This document shows, in pieces, positions 53,634 to 63,900 of a stretch of DNA of 64,000 nucleotides. How positions within the stretch are numbered: position 1 is the first letter of the stretch; every line of letters starts with the position of its first letter. The DNA comes from Silene conica (taxonomy: Eukaryota > Streptophyta > Magnoliopsida > Caryophyllales > Caryophyllaceae). The position numbers were made by a program, and so were the translations under genes. The stretch is from contig CM055311.2 of assembly GCA_029255685.2 (NCBI GenBank), positions 21,757,703 through 21,821,702 on the forward strand, read 5' to 3'. Under the pieces are notes generated by a model. The model ran no database searches. It was not told the origin of the DNA and was given only the letters and a program-made list of their open reading frames with translations.

Positions 53634-54304
53634 GCTTTTAAAATTTGTTTGCTGGGCCCTGTTATGGGCGTAAATATTTTGTTTTGTGAACTTTCGGTGC
53701 CCCTGCGTGGGCTTAACTTTGTAACTTTTGCTGCTGGTCCGGGTGGACCAGTAAAAACAATTCTGCTGCTGGTCCGGGTGGACCAGTGGAAACAATTCCG
53801 TTTTGAGCTGCTTTGAGCAGCTTTTAATCGTATGTCCCCGTTATGTGGGGTTTTCTTATCTTGTTGTTTTCTGCCGTTTTTTCTGGCGTTTCTTTTGTAC
53901 ATGCATGTTTCGTTTGTATTTTGGCCATCGCTGTTTTGGTGTGCTGGCCTGGTGTTTCATATACCCATCCCTATACTGGGGTGCCAGGCTTGACTTAGGT
54001 TCTCCTGCGATCAGTGCAGATTTCCTCTTTAGGTCAGTCCACTAGGATAAGTAAATTCTGGTCCAGAAAATAGGTAATGAAATTTTTCCTTTTAAAAGAC
54101 TTAAAAATTGAAAAATGCACCAAGGTTTGAAGTTACGAGACCTAGATTACTACACTTAGGTTTAAAAAATATAAAGGCAAGATATCATTCTAAACTTAGG
54201 TTTATAAAGAATATAAAGGTAAAATTTTAAGCTGAACCAGAGTAAACTTTATACAGAGTAGAACCTGAGTCTAAGGGAGCTGCTCTGGTCTGGTGGAGGC
54301 ACCT
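53634..54304. other. Region between convergent reading frames of the Tat element
   Basis: 670 bp holding the two hairpins at 53734-53786 and otherwise no recognised feature. Confidence 0.55.
53734..53786. repeat. Two tandem hairpins between the antisense ORF and integrase
   Basis: CTGGTCC-GGGT-GGACCAG at 53734-53751 and again at 53769-53786, a 35-bp tandem unit. They lie between the ends of two convergent reading frames. Confidence 0.75.
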
Positions 54305-55393
54305 TTAGATGATATACTTTTTTAAGTGAAGTATATTCCATGATCTGGGTATCATTTCCCCTTCCATTGTTATTAGCCTGTAGGCCCCATTACCAACTAT
54401 GCTCTCAACCTGGTATGGGCCCTCCCAGTTGTAAGCAAATTTTCCAGCTTGTCTGTTCTTGGTGTTCTGGAACACCTTTCTCAGGACCAGATCTCCTACT
54501 TGCAGAGTTCTGAGCCTGACATTTTTGTTGTAGCTCCGAGCCACCATCTGCTTGTATGAGGCCATTCTGACGTAAGCACTGGTCCTGAGTTCATCAACAG
54601 TGTCCAGGCTTCTTGTCATTTCTACTTGGTTCTGGTCCTCAGTTATACTCCCGTATCTGTGGGTTGGGACTTTGATCTCAGAAGGAATTACCGCTTCTGC
54701 TCCGAAGACAAGGCTGAAGGGGGTCTGACCTGTTGCTGCTTTTGGAGTAGTTCTGTCAGCCCACAGGACCAGAGGAAGCTCCTCTGCCCATTTCCCTCCC
54801 ATTTCTTGTAGTTTCTTTTTCATATTCTCAATGATGATTTTATTACTAGACTCAGCTTGCCCATTGGACTGGGGGTTCCTGGGGGTAGATTTCTGGAGTG
54901 ACACATTCCACCCAGCACAAAAAGCCTCGGTTTTCTTCCCAATGAATTGGGAACCATTATCGCATATTATTTCTGAGGGTATGCCAAATCTAGTGAATAT
55001 ATTGCGCTTAATAAAAGAGATGACCTGTGCTTCGGTGGTCTGGGTGAATGATTCTGCTTCAATCCACTTAGAAAAGTAATCTGTCATGGCCAGCATGTAT
55101 AGCTTGTTTCCTGGTGCTCTGGGGTGAGGTCCCACAATATCCATCCCCCACTTCATAAAAGGCCATGGGGATATGATCGGGTGCAGAGGCTCTGCTGGTT
55201 GGTGATTGACAGATGCGTGCCTTTGACAGGCGTCACATTTCCTTGCATACTCCTTTGCATCCTTGCGCATTGTGGGCCAGAAGTATCCCATTCTGAGGGC
55301 TCTATTGGACAGACTTCTTCCCCCTGCATGATTTCCACAGTCTCCGCTGTGGAGGTCATGCAAGACTGTCTGCGCCTCAGTCTGGTCCAGGCA
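54305..55393 (-). pseudogene. Tat integrase
   Basis: Same frame as the upstream RNase H but separated from it by a TGA at 55394-55396. It has the HHCC zinc-binding domain (LHDLHSGDCGNH...CDACQRH) and the DDE core: Asp in MDIVGPHP, Asp in CDNGSQF and Glu in NGQAESSNK. The C-terminal part (VGDLVLRKV, WEGPYQVESIVGNGAYRL) completes the domain, ending at a normal stop at 54305. The catalytic residues are intact. It would insert the cDNA into host DNA. It is reachable only if the stops upstream are bypassed. Confidence 0.9.
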
Positions 55394-55396
55394 TCA

Positions 55397-56488
55397 CAGA
55401 TACGGCCCTGCTAATGATTTCCGGAACAGGATTCCATCAATCAGCAGGAATCTGGAGGCCTTCATTCTGAAACTTCGTGCTTCTTTCTTACTATTGGGCT
55501 GGATATCATGCTGCAACCAGTCCAGGTACGGCTTTCGCCAGTCTTGTTCTGGCTCCTGGTCTGGGTTGTTGCTGCAGATAGGTAGCTCCTCCTGGTCCGA
55601 GTCTGGTCCAGGAATGGCTGGTCTGAGGACATGGGTGATTGGAATACTGGCTACGTCGGCTGGTTTGAAGGTTGAGCCTAGAGTTGCCAGTGCATCTGCC
55701 TCGGCGTTCTGCTCTCTGGGTACTTGCTGGATGCAGAATTCCACGAATCTGTTTATTAACTTCTTTGCCACACATAGGTAGGCCACCATTGTGGGGTCTC
55801 TTGCTTCGTATGCTCCATTGACATGATTCACAATTAGTTGTGAATCACTATATACATTAACATGGTCGATTCCAATGTCCAGGGCTAGGTGCAGTCCCAG
55901 GACTAGGGCTTCATACTCAGCCACATTATTTGTGGTCTTGAACTCACATCGGACTGCCTGGGTGATTAGATCCCCTTCTGGCGATCGGAGGATCAACCCA
56001 ACTCCGGACCCTCTAGCGTTTGAAGCTCCGTCTACTCGTAACTCCCAGGTGCCTGATTTGGCTCCCTGGTGTAGGTGCAGGATTTCCTGCTCTGCTTGGG
56101 TCTGGAGTGCTGGGCTGAAATCAGAGACGAAGTCTGCGAGGGCTTGTGACTTTATGGTTGTGCGTGGTTCAAACTGGAGGTCATATCCACTGAGGTGCAC
56201 AGACCACTTAGCCATTCGTCCTGATAATTCTGGCTTTCTCATAACCGTCTTGAGTGGATGATTGGTAACCACTGAGATGGTATGAGACTCGAAGTACGGA
56301 CGCAGCTTATAGGATGCTGTGACCAATGCCAATACTAGTTTCTCCAGTGAGGTATACCTTGCTTCTGCTGGCAGTAATGACTTGCTGACGTAGTACACCG
56401 GGTGCTGAGCTCCTTCGTGCTGTCGGACCAGAACTGCACTTACTGCTGCTTCGGTTACTGAGAGGTACAGGAGCAGGACCTCCCCCTG
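55397..56488 (-). pseudogene. Tat RNase H and second (archaeal-type) RNase H
   Basis: It begins after TAG 56489-56491. The first part (LYLSVTEAAVSAVLV, HPVYYVSKSLLPAEARY, TNHPLKTVM) is the ordinary Ty3 RNase H. The second part (LRVDGASNARGSGVGL, NNVAEYEALVLGL, VYSDSQLIVN, NAEADALA) has the D-E-D-D layout of the extra RNase H acquired by Tat elements. The frame ends at TGA 55394-55396, where relatives have an Arg codon (CTG-CGA-TGC would restore LRC), consistent with CGA to TGA. Confidence 0.88.
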
Positions 56489-56491
56489 CTA

Positions 56492-57619
56492 TGGCTTGGA
56501 TAGCAGGGGTGGGCTGCTCAGGTACTGCTTTAGTTCCTGGAATGCTTTTTCGTGCTCTGGTGTCCAATCAAACTTCTGGCTTTTTCTAAGAATATCATAG
56601 AATAATCTGCACCGGTCTGAGGATCTGGAGATAAACCTGCTCGGGGCTGCTACTCTTCCCGTCAGACGCTGCACATCTTTTGGCTTCTGGGGTGATTCTA
56701 GCTGCAGAACTGCTTTGATTTGTTCTGTGCTGGCTTCTATCCCCCTTTGTGTTACCATATACCCCAGGAATTTCCCACTGGAAACTCCGAAGGTACACTT
56801 GGCTGGATTTAACTTCATTTTGTACTTCCGGAGGGTGTTGAATGTTTCCTCCAGGTGCTGGGTGTGGTTTGCGGATTGCTTGGATTTGACCACCATGTCA
56901 TCTATGTAGACTTCCATATTACGTCCTATCTGGTCTTTGAACATCATATTGACGAGCCGCTGGTACGTGGAACCAGCATTCTTAAGGCCGAAGGGCATTA
57001 CGTTGTAGCAGTAGATGCCTCTTTCGGACCTGAATGCTGTCTTTTCCTGGTCTGCCGGGTCCATTTTGATCTGGTTATACCCGCTCCAGGAATCTAGGAA
57101 AGTCAACATTTCGTGGCCTGCAGTGGCGTCGACCATAGCATCTATGTGTGGCAAGGGGAATGGGTCCTTGGGGCAGGCCTTATTCAGGTCTGTGAAATCC
57201 ACGCAGACCCTCCACTTGCCATTCTTTTTTGGTACCACCACTACATTAGATAGCCACTCGGGGTACCTGACTTCCCTGATCTTTCCTGCTTCCAGAAGGT
57301 TGTCCACTTCCTGGTTTATGATCTGATGTCTTTCTGCTGCGAATTTCCTGCGCCTCTGCTGCACTGGTCTGAATCCTGGATCTATGCTGAGCTTGTGTGT
57401 TATGATTTCTGGGTCTATGCCAATCATGTCCTTGTGGGACCAGGCGAAGCAGTCCACGTTCTTTCGGAGCAGCTGTAGGAGCTGCCGGCGTAGATCTCCA
57501 GAGCACTCTGAGCCTACGAACACGGTCCTTTCTGGGTGCTGCTCATCCAGGTGGACCTCATCGATTTCTGCCTGCTGGGGCTCGATGTACTCCTCCTGGA
57601 TGTGCAGTTGCTGTAATTG
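56492..57619 (-). pseudogene. Tat reverse transcriptase
   Basis: In frame with protease (separated by TAG 57620-57622) and RNase H (separated by TAG 56489-56491). RT motifs are complete: VVPKKNGKWRVCVDFTDLNK, FLDSWSGYNQIKM, MPFGLKNAGSTYQ, the catalytic VYIDDMVVKS, and FLGYMV. It would copy element RNA into cDNA. The first Met of the segment is at 57523, but the frame is open right back to the TAG. Confidence 0.92.
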
Positions 57620-58435
57620 CTATGCTCTGGCAGCTGGTGGTCTGGTGGTCCTTTTAAGAGCTACTTTGTAACAATCCTTGGCCTCCTCCTGGTCTCCCCG
57701 TATCTCCTGAACTCCCCACGGCGTAGGAAACTTCAGGCACTGGTGATACGTTGACGGGATTGCTCGAATTTCGTGGATCCAGGGCCTGCCAAGAATAACA
57801 TTGTAAGTAGATGGACCATCAATAACTAAATATCTTACCTGTTTGTTCAGTCCTCCGGCGTAGGTAGGGATGGTGATTTCCCCCAGGGTATGCGCTGTTT
57901 CTCCGCTGAATCCGACCAGGGGTATAGCTTTCTTGGTCAGGTCTTTCTCGTCAAATCCCATGCTCTTTAACGCTTCCAGCATTAGTAGGTTGACGGAGTT
58001 GCCTGTGTCTACCATGACCTTCCTGACCTCACAATTTCCAATGTTCAATGTGATAATCAGGGCATCATGATGCTGCTCTGGTACAGCTTCTGCGTCAGTT
58101 TCATCAAAGGTTACTGCTGGGAGGTCCTGCCTTGCTATTCTGCATGATGATTCTGGCTTGTCTCCCTTTGCTGCAGTTACACGTCTCTTAGCTGCTGAGT
58201 AGGTGAGCCCACACAACTCTGATCCTCCAGTAATGACATTGACAATTCTATTGCAGGGAGGAGCTGGTGAAGGCTGCACCTGGCTGGCTGCGTTGACTCT
58301 GGTGGACTTCTCTGGGAGCAGATGGTCCAAGTTGCCTCGGTCATACTGGAATCGGACCTCCTTTCTGAGGGTGTAACATTCGTCCGTGGTATGACCTATG
58401 TCATCATGAAATTCACATTTTTTTACTAGCATCAC
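57620..58435 (-). pseudogene. Tat Gag CCHC-like region and protease
   Basis: It begins in the Gag zinc-finger-like region (KCEFHDDIGHTTDECYTL), which is in a different frame from the rest of Gag because of an A7 run (58418-58424). The protease follows, with catalytic VDTGNSVNLL, the flap-side GFSGETAHTLGE and the VILGRPW motif. It ends at TAG 57620-57622, followed by CAA TTA. The next in-frame codons lead into RT without another break, so this TAG alone separates protease from RT. Confidence 0.85.
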
Positions 58436-60278
58436 GGCGGTCGTTGAGCCGCTCCTCTCTCTTCTTTGGCCATCTGACTCCTTTGAGTTCTTTCAAGGCC
58501 TTTAGCAAGCCAGCTATTCCGGTGGTAAAACCATACTCACTGACCTTCGGAGGTGGATCTGCATCGTTTTTCCCACCGGTGCTCTCGGATACTTTGCTTA
58601 CTGGCTTGCTGTAGGGCTTTGATCTTTCATTCCTTTTTTCTACTGGTGCTTTCCTAGACACAGGTTCTGTGTCGTAGGTACTTCTTCTGGAGGCAGCGTC
58701 TTCTTCCAGCCTCATGGCTGCAACTGCCTGGGCCTGTACATCAGCAAAGGCAGTGCATGGGTGCATTGTCAATTGCTTGTACAGGTCTGAATCGTGATGT
58801 AACCCCCTGCGGAAGGCTTCAATGGCAGTGGGTACATCACAATGCGGGATGGCAACCTTTTCCTTGTTGAACCTGGTGAGGTAATCTCGAGTGGTTTCCT
58901 CGAATCCTTGAACAATTCTGTATAGATCGCTGGTCTGCTTCTCTGGTTTCATGCTACTAGCGAATTGCTGATTAAAAGCATTAACCAGATCTGCAAAGGA
59001 GGAAATGCTGCGATTGGGCAATCCCACAAACCAGTGCAGGGCTGCACCGGAGAGGGTTGACCCAAATCCTTTGCACATGCAGGCTTCCTTAAGTGCTCCG
59101 GTTGCGGTTACCACCATCATTTTCTGCTTATACTGATTTATGTGGTCCAGAGGGTCGGCCGTACCATCATATAGTGTCATGGTTGGTGGCACAAACCCCT
59201 TGGGCACATTGATCAAGGCAATATTGTCAATGAATGGTGAATCTGCATAACTGTCCTGGGAAGCTTTCTCCATGGGCCTTGGCATGCCAGGTATCTTGGT
59301 GATCATGTCTTTCCACTCCTGGTAGCGCTGGTCTGAGAGACTGCCTACTCCAGGGAATGGATTGACTGGCGGAGGGAGGAAGCCTGGAGGGGCTCCTCCC
59401 CAGGGACCTGAGGTCGGGTTGACTGGCGGAGGGAAGAAGCCTGGAGGGGCTCCTCCCCAGGGGCCTGCGGCCGGTTGAACGGCTGCTGCGGATGAACTGA
59501 AGCCTGGTCCTGGATGCCAACCTACTGCAGACTGCGCTGGTGCTCCTCCTTGCCACCCTCCAGCGTTGGGCTGGTTCACGGGTGCTGCTCCTACTGAGAT
59601 CTCCGGCGTTCGTCCGATGGTAGGCTGCGGAGGGGTACCTGAAAAAATTAAAGGGTCAGTCCCAGGGGGAAAACAAGGTGTAGGATTACCTGCAGGCTGA
59701 GCTGGTCTGGATTGCGGTGCTCCAAACACGGATGAGTCCAGATCCAGTATCTCTGGGCCACTGCTCGGGGTGGTGACACCTAGATCCAGCCTGGTTACGA
59801 TCTCCTGGGGAATTGGTCGGTTCAACCCTGCTCTCCCGAAGGGATTGAAGGTCTGGCCAGGCCCTGGCTGCAACATTCTGAACGGCTGCTCTGGACGTGC
59901 GACTGCGGCGATCTGCTCTCTCAGGTCCAGATTGTCCTTCTTCAGGCCCTCTATGGCTTCCTGCAGAGCACTCATTCCCTGGACCACCATCTGCATCGGA
60001 TCTGTACGGGGAGCCTGCGGCTGCTGGCCTACTCCTGGCATCTGGGTTTCTCCACTTCTACTGGGGCTGCTTTCTCTGCTCTGCCTTGGAGAAGCTGACA
60101 CAGGGGGTGGCCTTGGAATCTGAGGAGGTTTGCTAGATGGGACCACAACCTTGGAGGCTGTGGTCTGACTCACGACCAGGGATGGTCCCGTGAGTCCAGC
60201 AGATACAGTAGGGTTGATCCCACTGGATTGGGCTGGCATGCTCTGGGAACTGGAAGGGTTAGCTCTGGTCCCAGACAT
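58413..60278 (-). CDS. Tat Gag
   Basis: 621 codons, ATG at 60278 about 48 bp after the PBS. The N-terminal half is Pro/Gly/Gln-rich with two repeated blocks (WGGAPPGFFPPPVNP and WGGAPPGFLPPPVNP). The C-terminal half is a plant retrotransposon gag domain (MTLYDGTADPLDHINQYKQK, GAALHWFVGLPNRSI, TRDYLTRFNKEK, AIEAFRRGL). The ORF ends at TGA 58413 just after the A7 run. Removing one A would continue it as DASKKCEFHDD into the zinc-finger-like region and protease. Confidence 0.9.
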   Translation of the reverse strand: MSGTRANPSSSQSMPAQSSGINPTVSAGLTGPSLVVSQTTASKVVVPSSKPPQIPRPPPVSASPRQSRESSPSRSGETQMPGVGQQPQAPRTDPMQMVVQGMSALQEAIEGLKKDNLDLREQIAAVARPEQPFRMLQPGPGQTFNPFGRAGLNRPIPQEIVTRLDLGVTTPSSGPEILDLDSSVFGAPQSRPAQPAGNPTPCFPPGTDPLIFSGTPPQPTIGRTPEISVGAAPVNQPNAGGWQGGAPAQSAVGWHPGPGFSSSAAAVQPAAGPWGGAPPGFFPPPVNPTSGPWGGAPPGFLPPPVNPFPGVGSLSDQRYQEWKDMITKIPGMPRPMEKASQDSYADSPFIDNIALINVPKGFVPPTMTLYDGTADPLDHINQYKQKMMVVTATGALKEACMCKGFGSTLSGAALHWFVGLPNRSISSFADLVNAFNQQFASSMKPEKQTSDLYRIVQGFEETTRDYLTRFNKEKVAIPHCDVPTAIEAFRRGLHHDSDLYKQLTMHPCTAFADVQAQAVAAMRLEEDAASRRSTYDTEPVSRKAPVEKRNERSKPYSKPVSKVSESTGGKNDADPPPKVSEYGFTTGIAGLLKALKELKGVRWPKKREERLNDRRDASKKM

Positions 60279-60325
60279 GTTCTTTGTGACAAAATGACGG
60301 TTTTATATATTGGAATGCGCACTAT

Positions 60326-60343
60326 GCCCCACGGTGGGCGCCA
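60326..60343 (-). promoter_or_regulatory. Primer-binding site of the Tat element
   Basis: The minus strand reads TGGCGCCCACCGTGGGGC, 3 bp inside the 5' LTR. The tRNA is not identified; TGGCGCC fits a tRNA CCA end. Confidence 0.75.
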
Positions 60344-60346
60344 AAT

Positions 60347-60892
60347 TATTTTGGTAAAATTTCTACCGGGTCAATGTTTATGTGATGCGGGTCAAAGTGT
60401 CAACCAATATAAAGACTAACGTAGAAAATGAATACGAAAATTAAAGAGATAAACAACGACACGAGAGATTTTTGGTGACGCGGAAAAACCCGTTGAGGGA
60501 AACAACCGCGGGGGGAACGGAATCCCACCAATATTTTTACTATGATCGAAGATTTTCACTGTAGGGACGGATTACAAGTATTTTTCGAGAGTAGTAGGGT
60601 TTTACAACGTATGAACTGGATTAATAAAATGCCCTAGCTTCCTTTTTATAGTTGCGGATTTGAGCTCAATCAATTCAGTTTCTGGCGCTGGAATATGGGA
60701 GGGAATATAGGGAATATCCTCTTAGGGTTTTGACCCGTTCCCTTCCTTCAACAGCTCTTTTTCTGCTCTGGTCTGCGTCTAGTCTGCGTCTAGTCTGCGT
60801 CTAGTCTGCTTCTGATCTGCTTCTGTAGTGGGTTGCTGCTTCTGGGACTACTTATGGGCCCAACATTGTGGTGAGGATTTTTGGGCTAAACA
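60347..60892 (-). repeat. Tat element 5' LTR
   Basis: 546 bp, matching 50654-51200. On the plus strand it starts TATTTTGG instead of TGTTTTGG, so the terminal CA dinucleotide of this LTR (minus strand) is TA. Confidence 0.93.
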
Positions 60893-60897
60893 CCCTC

Positions 60898-60911
60898 AAC
60901 GACGGGCATCA
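60898..60911 (+). repeat. Athila-like copy 2, last 14 bp of the 3' LTR
   Basis: AACGACGGGCATCA completes the LTR cut at 50653 and is followed by the TSD CCCGA (60912-60916). Confidence 0.92.
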
Positions 60912-60916
60912 CCCGA

Positions 60917-63900
60917 CATTTAAATTTTTCCTACAAGCTAGTTGTTGAAGAGGCACAGGAGCGTTTAAAGCGTCAGTGATATCACTTGTACTGTGTACTA
61001 CAACGTCCTCTTCAAAATGTAAGTGTGAGAGGCCGAACATCTCAAACCTCTTCCCCATGCCTTCTAAATATTGTTCTACTTTTGTGGCAGTCAGCATCAA
61101 GATCTTTTGTTCATCATTTCCATATTTTTTTTGAAATCTTCTAAGAGGGCTGGAAAATACTTTTCCCATAAGGTTTTTGGATTATTTGGGCAGTTGAAAA
61201 TGAGGATTGTGGCAAAGAGCCTGCGTAGAGCATGGGGCATTTCCACCTGCCTTGCCTCGTCCATGCAACTTTCCGCAACATTGTCTTCTTCAAGTAGGCC
61301 TCTCCTAAGTGCGGCTTCCTGAAATGATGCAGAAACGATGTCGTTGACAGTTGGTGAGTAGTACTCTGAGGTAGTAATAACGTTCCCTTTCTCTAGGAGC
61401 AGCGTGCGCCACTCTTCCAATTGAAATACCTCGTTCCCTTGCCCTCAAATCCTTGCGGTTTCCTTCCCAAACAAAGTGCTCTGGGAATTCACTGCAGAGG
61501 TATTTCCTGCATTCTGGGTTTTCAGCATTTGCTCGGAAAAATTCGGTCAGCATAGTCTTTGTCCTTTGCTCATCTGCAACAATTTCTTCCAATGATCCAG
61601 TGTTTGCAAACCTAATCAGTTGACTGTTAGGTGTGTGCACAGGCAATGGTTGTACTGGTGGGTATGTGTCAAAGAGATGGAATCCAAATATTCTCCATGC
61701 CGCTTCAGGTGGAGATACCCACCTACCAGCCTGGTACCTCTCAATTTCATCAACAAATGTAGTTGTTTCTCCACCCGTAACATTGAATGAAATTTTATCA
61801 TGACCTTTGTACACATATTTGTAAAGGTATTTAACTGCTTTGATAGTCGTGCACACTTCCACATACATATGGCAGTCAAACATTACAAGAAGGTAAGGGT
61901 TGTAAGGTATTACAGAGCGATTATCCATGTTAGCCTTCCGAACCAGAACCGTTTCACCAGTATACCTCCTTCTATACAATGGGTAGCAGTCTTTGCCACT
62001 TGTTGTGTAATCTCGGAAGTTTTTGGGATACCCAGATTTACAGAACCTCTTTTTGTCCTGAGTTTTCATGCAAGCACAGTTTGGAAAGTCATTCCCGCAC
62101 GGGCCTTGCATCATATGCTTAATAACGGCAGCTCTCAAATGTGCATTCTCTGGGGGAGGAATTTCTGCACACACATATCTGTCAAAGCTTTCTGGATCTC
62201 TTATTTTTTTCATTTGTTTTGAGAATGATTAGAAAGTGTGCATGAGGTAGGCCGGGTTTTTGGAACTCAACAACGTGTATTATCGCTGCCACTTCCCCAA
62301 AAAATTTCTTCTCCATTATTTCCTTGCGTAGAGCGATTAATTTGGAATTGAATATCCTGGAGACCAAATCTGGCCTATTTTGGGCAAGTTCACCATGTAC
62401 CAGCTCTGACTTGATCTCAGGTCAGTTTGGATTACACGTCATTGTCAAGAACAAATCAGGTTTGCCATATCTCTGCACAAGAGCCATTGCATTCAGATAC
62501 CTTCGTCGCATATCACGTGGCCCACCAAGAAAGGATGGTGGTAGAACCATCCTCTTCCCAACATTTGACGCACTATTTTCGCCCAGCTCCAAAGTGTCTA
62601 AAATGCCTTGATAGAGGTCTGCTCGAATTGCATCTTGGTTCAACCGGAAGAAGTCTAGCCTCGTGTTCTCGATTTTCACATACATATCCACGATGAATTG
62701 TTGGAATAGCCTTCCACCTCTAAGAAGAAAGTTACCAGGCCGTATTTGAAACTTGTAAGCGTAGTATTCTCGGCATGATATGTACTTGTCGGCCCTTGTG
62801 TGTCTCCTAGCAGCGTCTGTAGAACATAGAAAAATTATTTTTTGCTGAAATGAATAGTGAACAATTTTGGGTTGTTTTGTTTGTTGGGTTGACGGGTCTA
62901 ATGATTTGTGAAAAACAGCAAGAGGTATAACCGGGAGAAATCTAATTTTACATCAAAGGCTTGATTGACACTAATTAATGAGGAAGCACGGTTTACAATT
63001 GCTTTTTTTTAGAACAACTCCGTAGGTGAATGGATTTTATGTTTAGTGAAAGTGACATGTATGAGTTGAACGGTAAAACTTAACATTTATCACTTACTTT
63101 GAACTTATGCTGCAATAAGCGAAGTTGGTTCATCATTCACAGCTTCAGAAACTGGAAATTGTACATCCTCAGTTGTGGTTGTAGTACTACCCGATACTTT
63201 TTTAAGCCCATGTCGCCATTCGCTTTCTCCTTTTAGCAACAACAGTGGATACTGTAGTGGGTCGTAGCAGCCATAGTAATGTTTTATTGTGTGGGTGCGG
63301 TCAGCCTTTCCATATGCAACTATGTGTGGACCTGCATTCCCCTCATATGATGTACTGTCAAGCCACACTACGGCGGGTGCATTGTAGACCCGCTGGTTGT
63401 GATCATAATTCTCGTTTCCTGTGTTACCTCTACTTCCCGAAGACACCTAAAGAATCTGTCGTATAGGTTTGCATCCATTAGGCCCATCAAAGATGTTACT
63501 ATCTCATCTTGGAGCTCTGGAAACAATCCCAGACGATTAGCCTTCTCATGTTGGGCGTCGTAGAAGTATAGTTGCAAATATCTAGGAATGTTGTCCATTG
63601 GTATAAGATTAGGTAGATTATGATGCATCTGCCCGTGCGCCTTGAACACGTAAATTCCCTTTTCAGTCCTAGTGTCAAAGTTTCCGCCGAGAAACGTGAA
63701 TGCAAAAACATTTTTATATAGCCTTGAATATTTTTGGAAATGCAGTGCATCTGGGTCGCTTACAGTAAATAGACGCACAAGTTCCTCTGGGTATTCATTA
63801 TAGGCCAAAGCGACGTCTCCATCGCAACAACAAAATCCCTTTGATTCGTACTCAAATCTTTTGGCTCCGCATTTTTGACAAATAGTTGGAAGCCTAAGTT

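Larger units (their letters stand above)
50654..60892 (-). mobile_element. Tat-lineage Ty3/gypsy element, nearly complete, with antisense ORF
   Basis: LTRs 50654-51200 (3') and 60347-60892 (5'), TSD CCCTC at 50649-50653 and 60893-60897. Gag, protease, RT, RNase H, a second archaeal-type RNase H and integrase lie on the minus strand. The double RNase H and an antisense extra ORF beside the 3' LTR are marks of the Tat lineage (family knowledge). LTRs differ at about three places by eye, one of which changes the terminal TG of 60347 to TA. Despite its youth, the pol frame has three stops and one frameshift. Confidence 0.93.
42515..60911 (+). mobile_element. Athila-like Ty3/gypsy element, copy 2 (intact gag-pro, no pol), split by a Tat element
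   Basis: 5' LTR 42515-44084, PBS 44090-44107, gag-pro 44208-47078, non-coding 3' region to 49097, 3' LTR 49098-50653 joined to 60898-60911. TSD CCCGA at 42510-42514 and 60912-60916 inside the Helitron helicase. Removing the Tat insertion gives two LTRs of 1570 bp each with perhaps one difference by eye, so this is a very recent insertion. Same family as copy 1 in block 1. Confidence 0.93.

Noticed and set aside
55124..56261. Plus-strand ORFs opposite RNase H and integrase
   Set aside because: Antisense shadows of conserved pol domains; no codon character of their own and no relation to the antisense ORF at 51582-53633.
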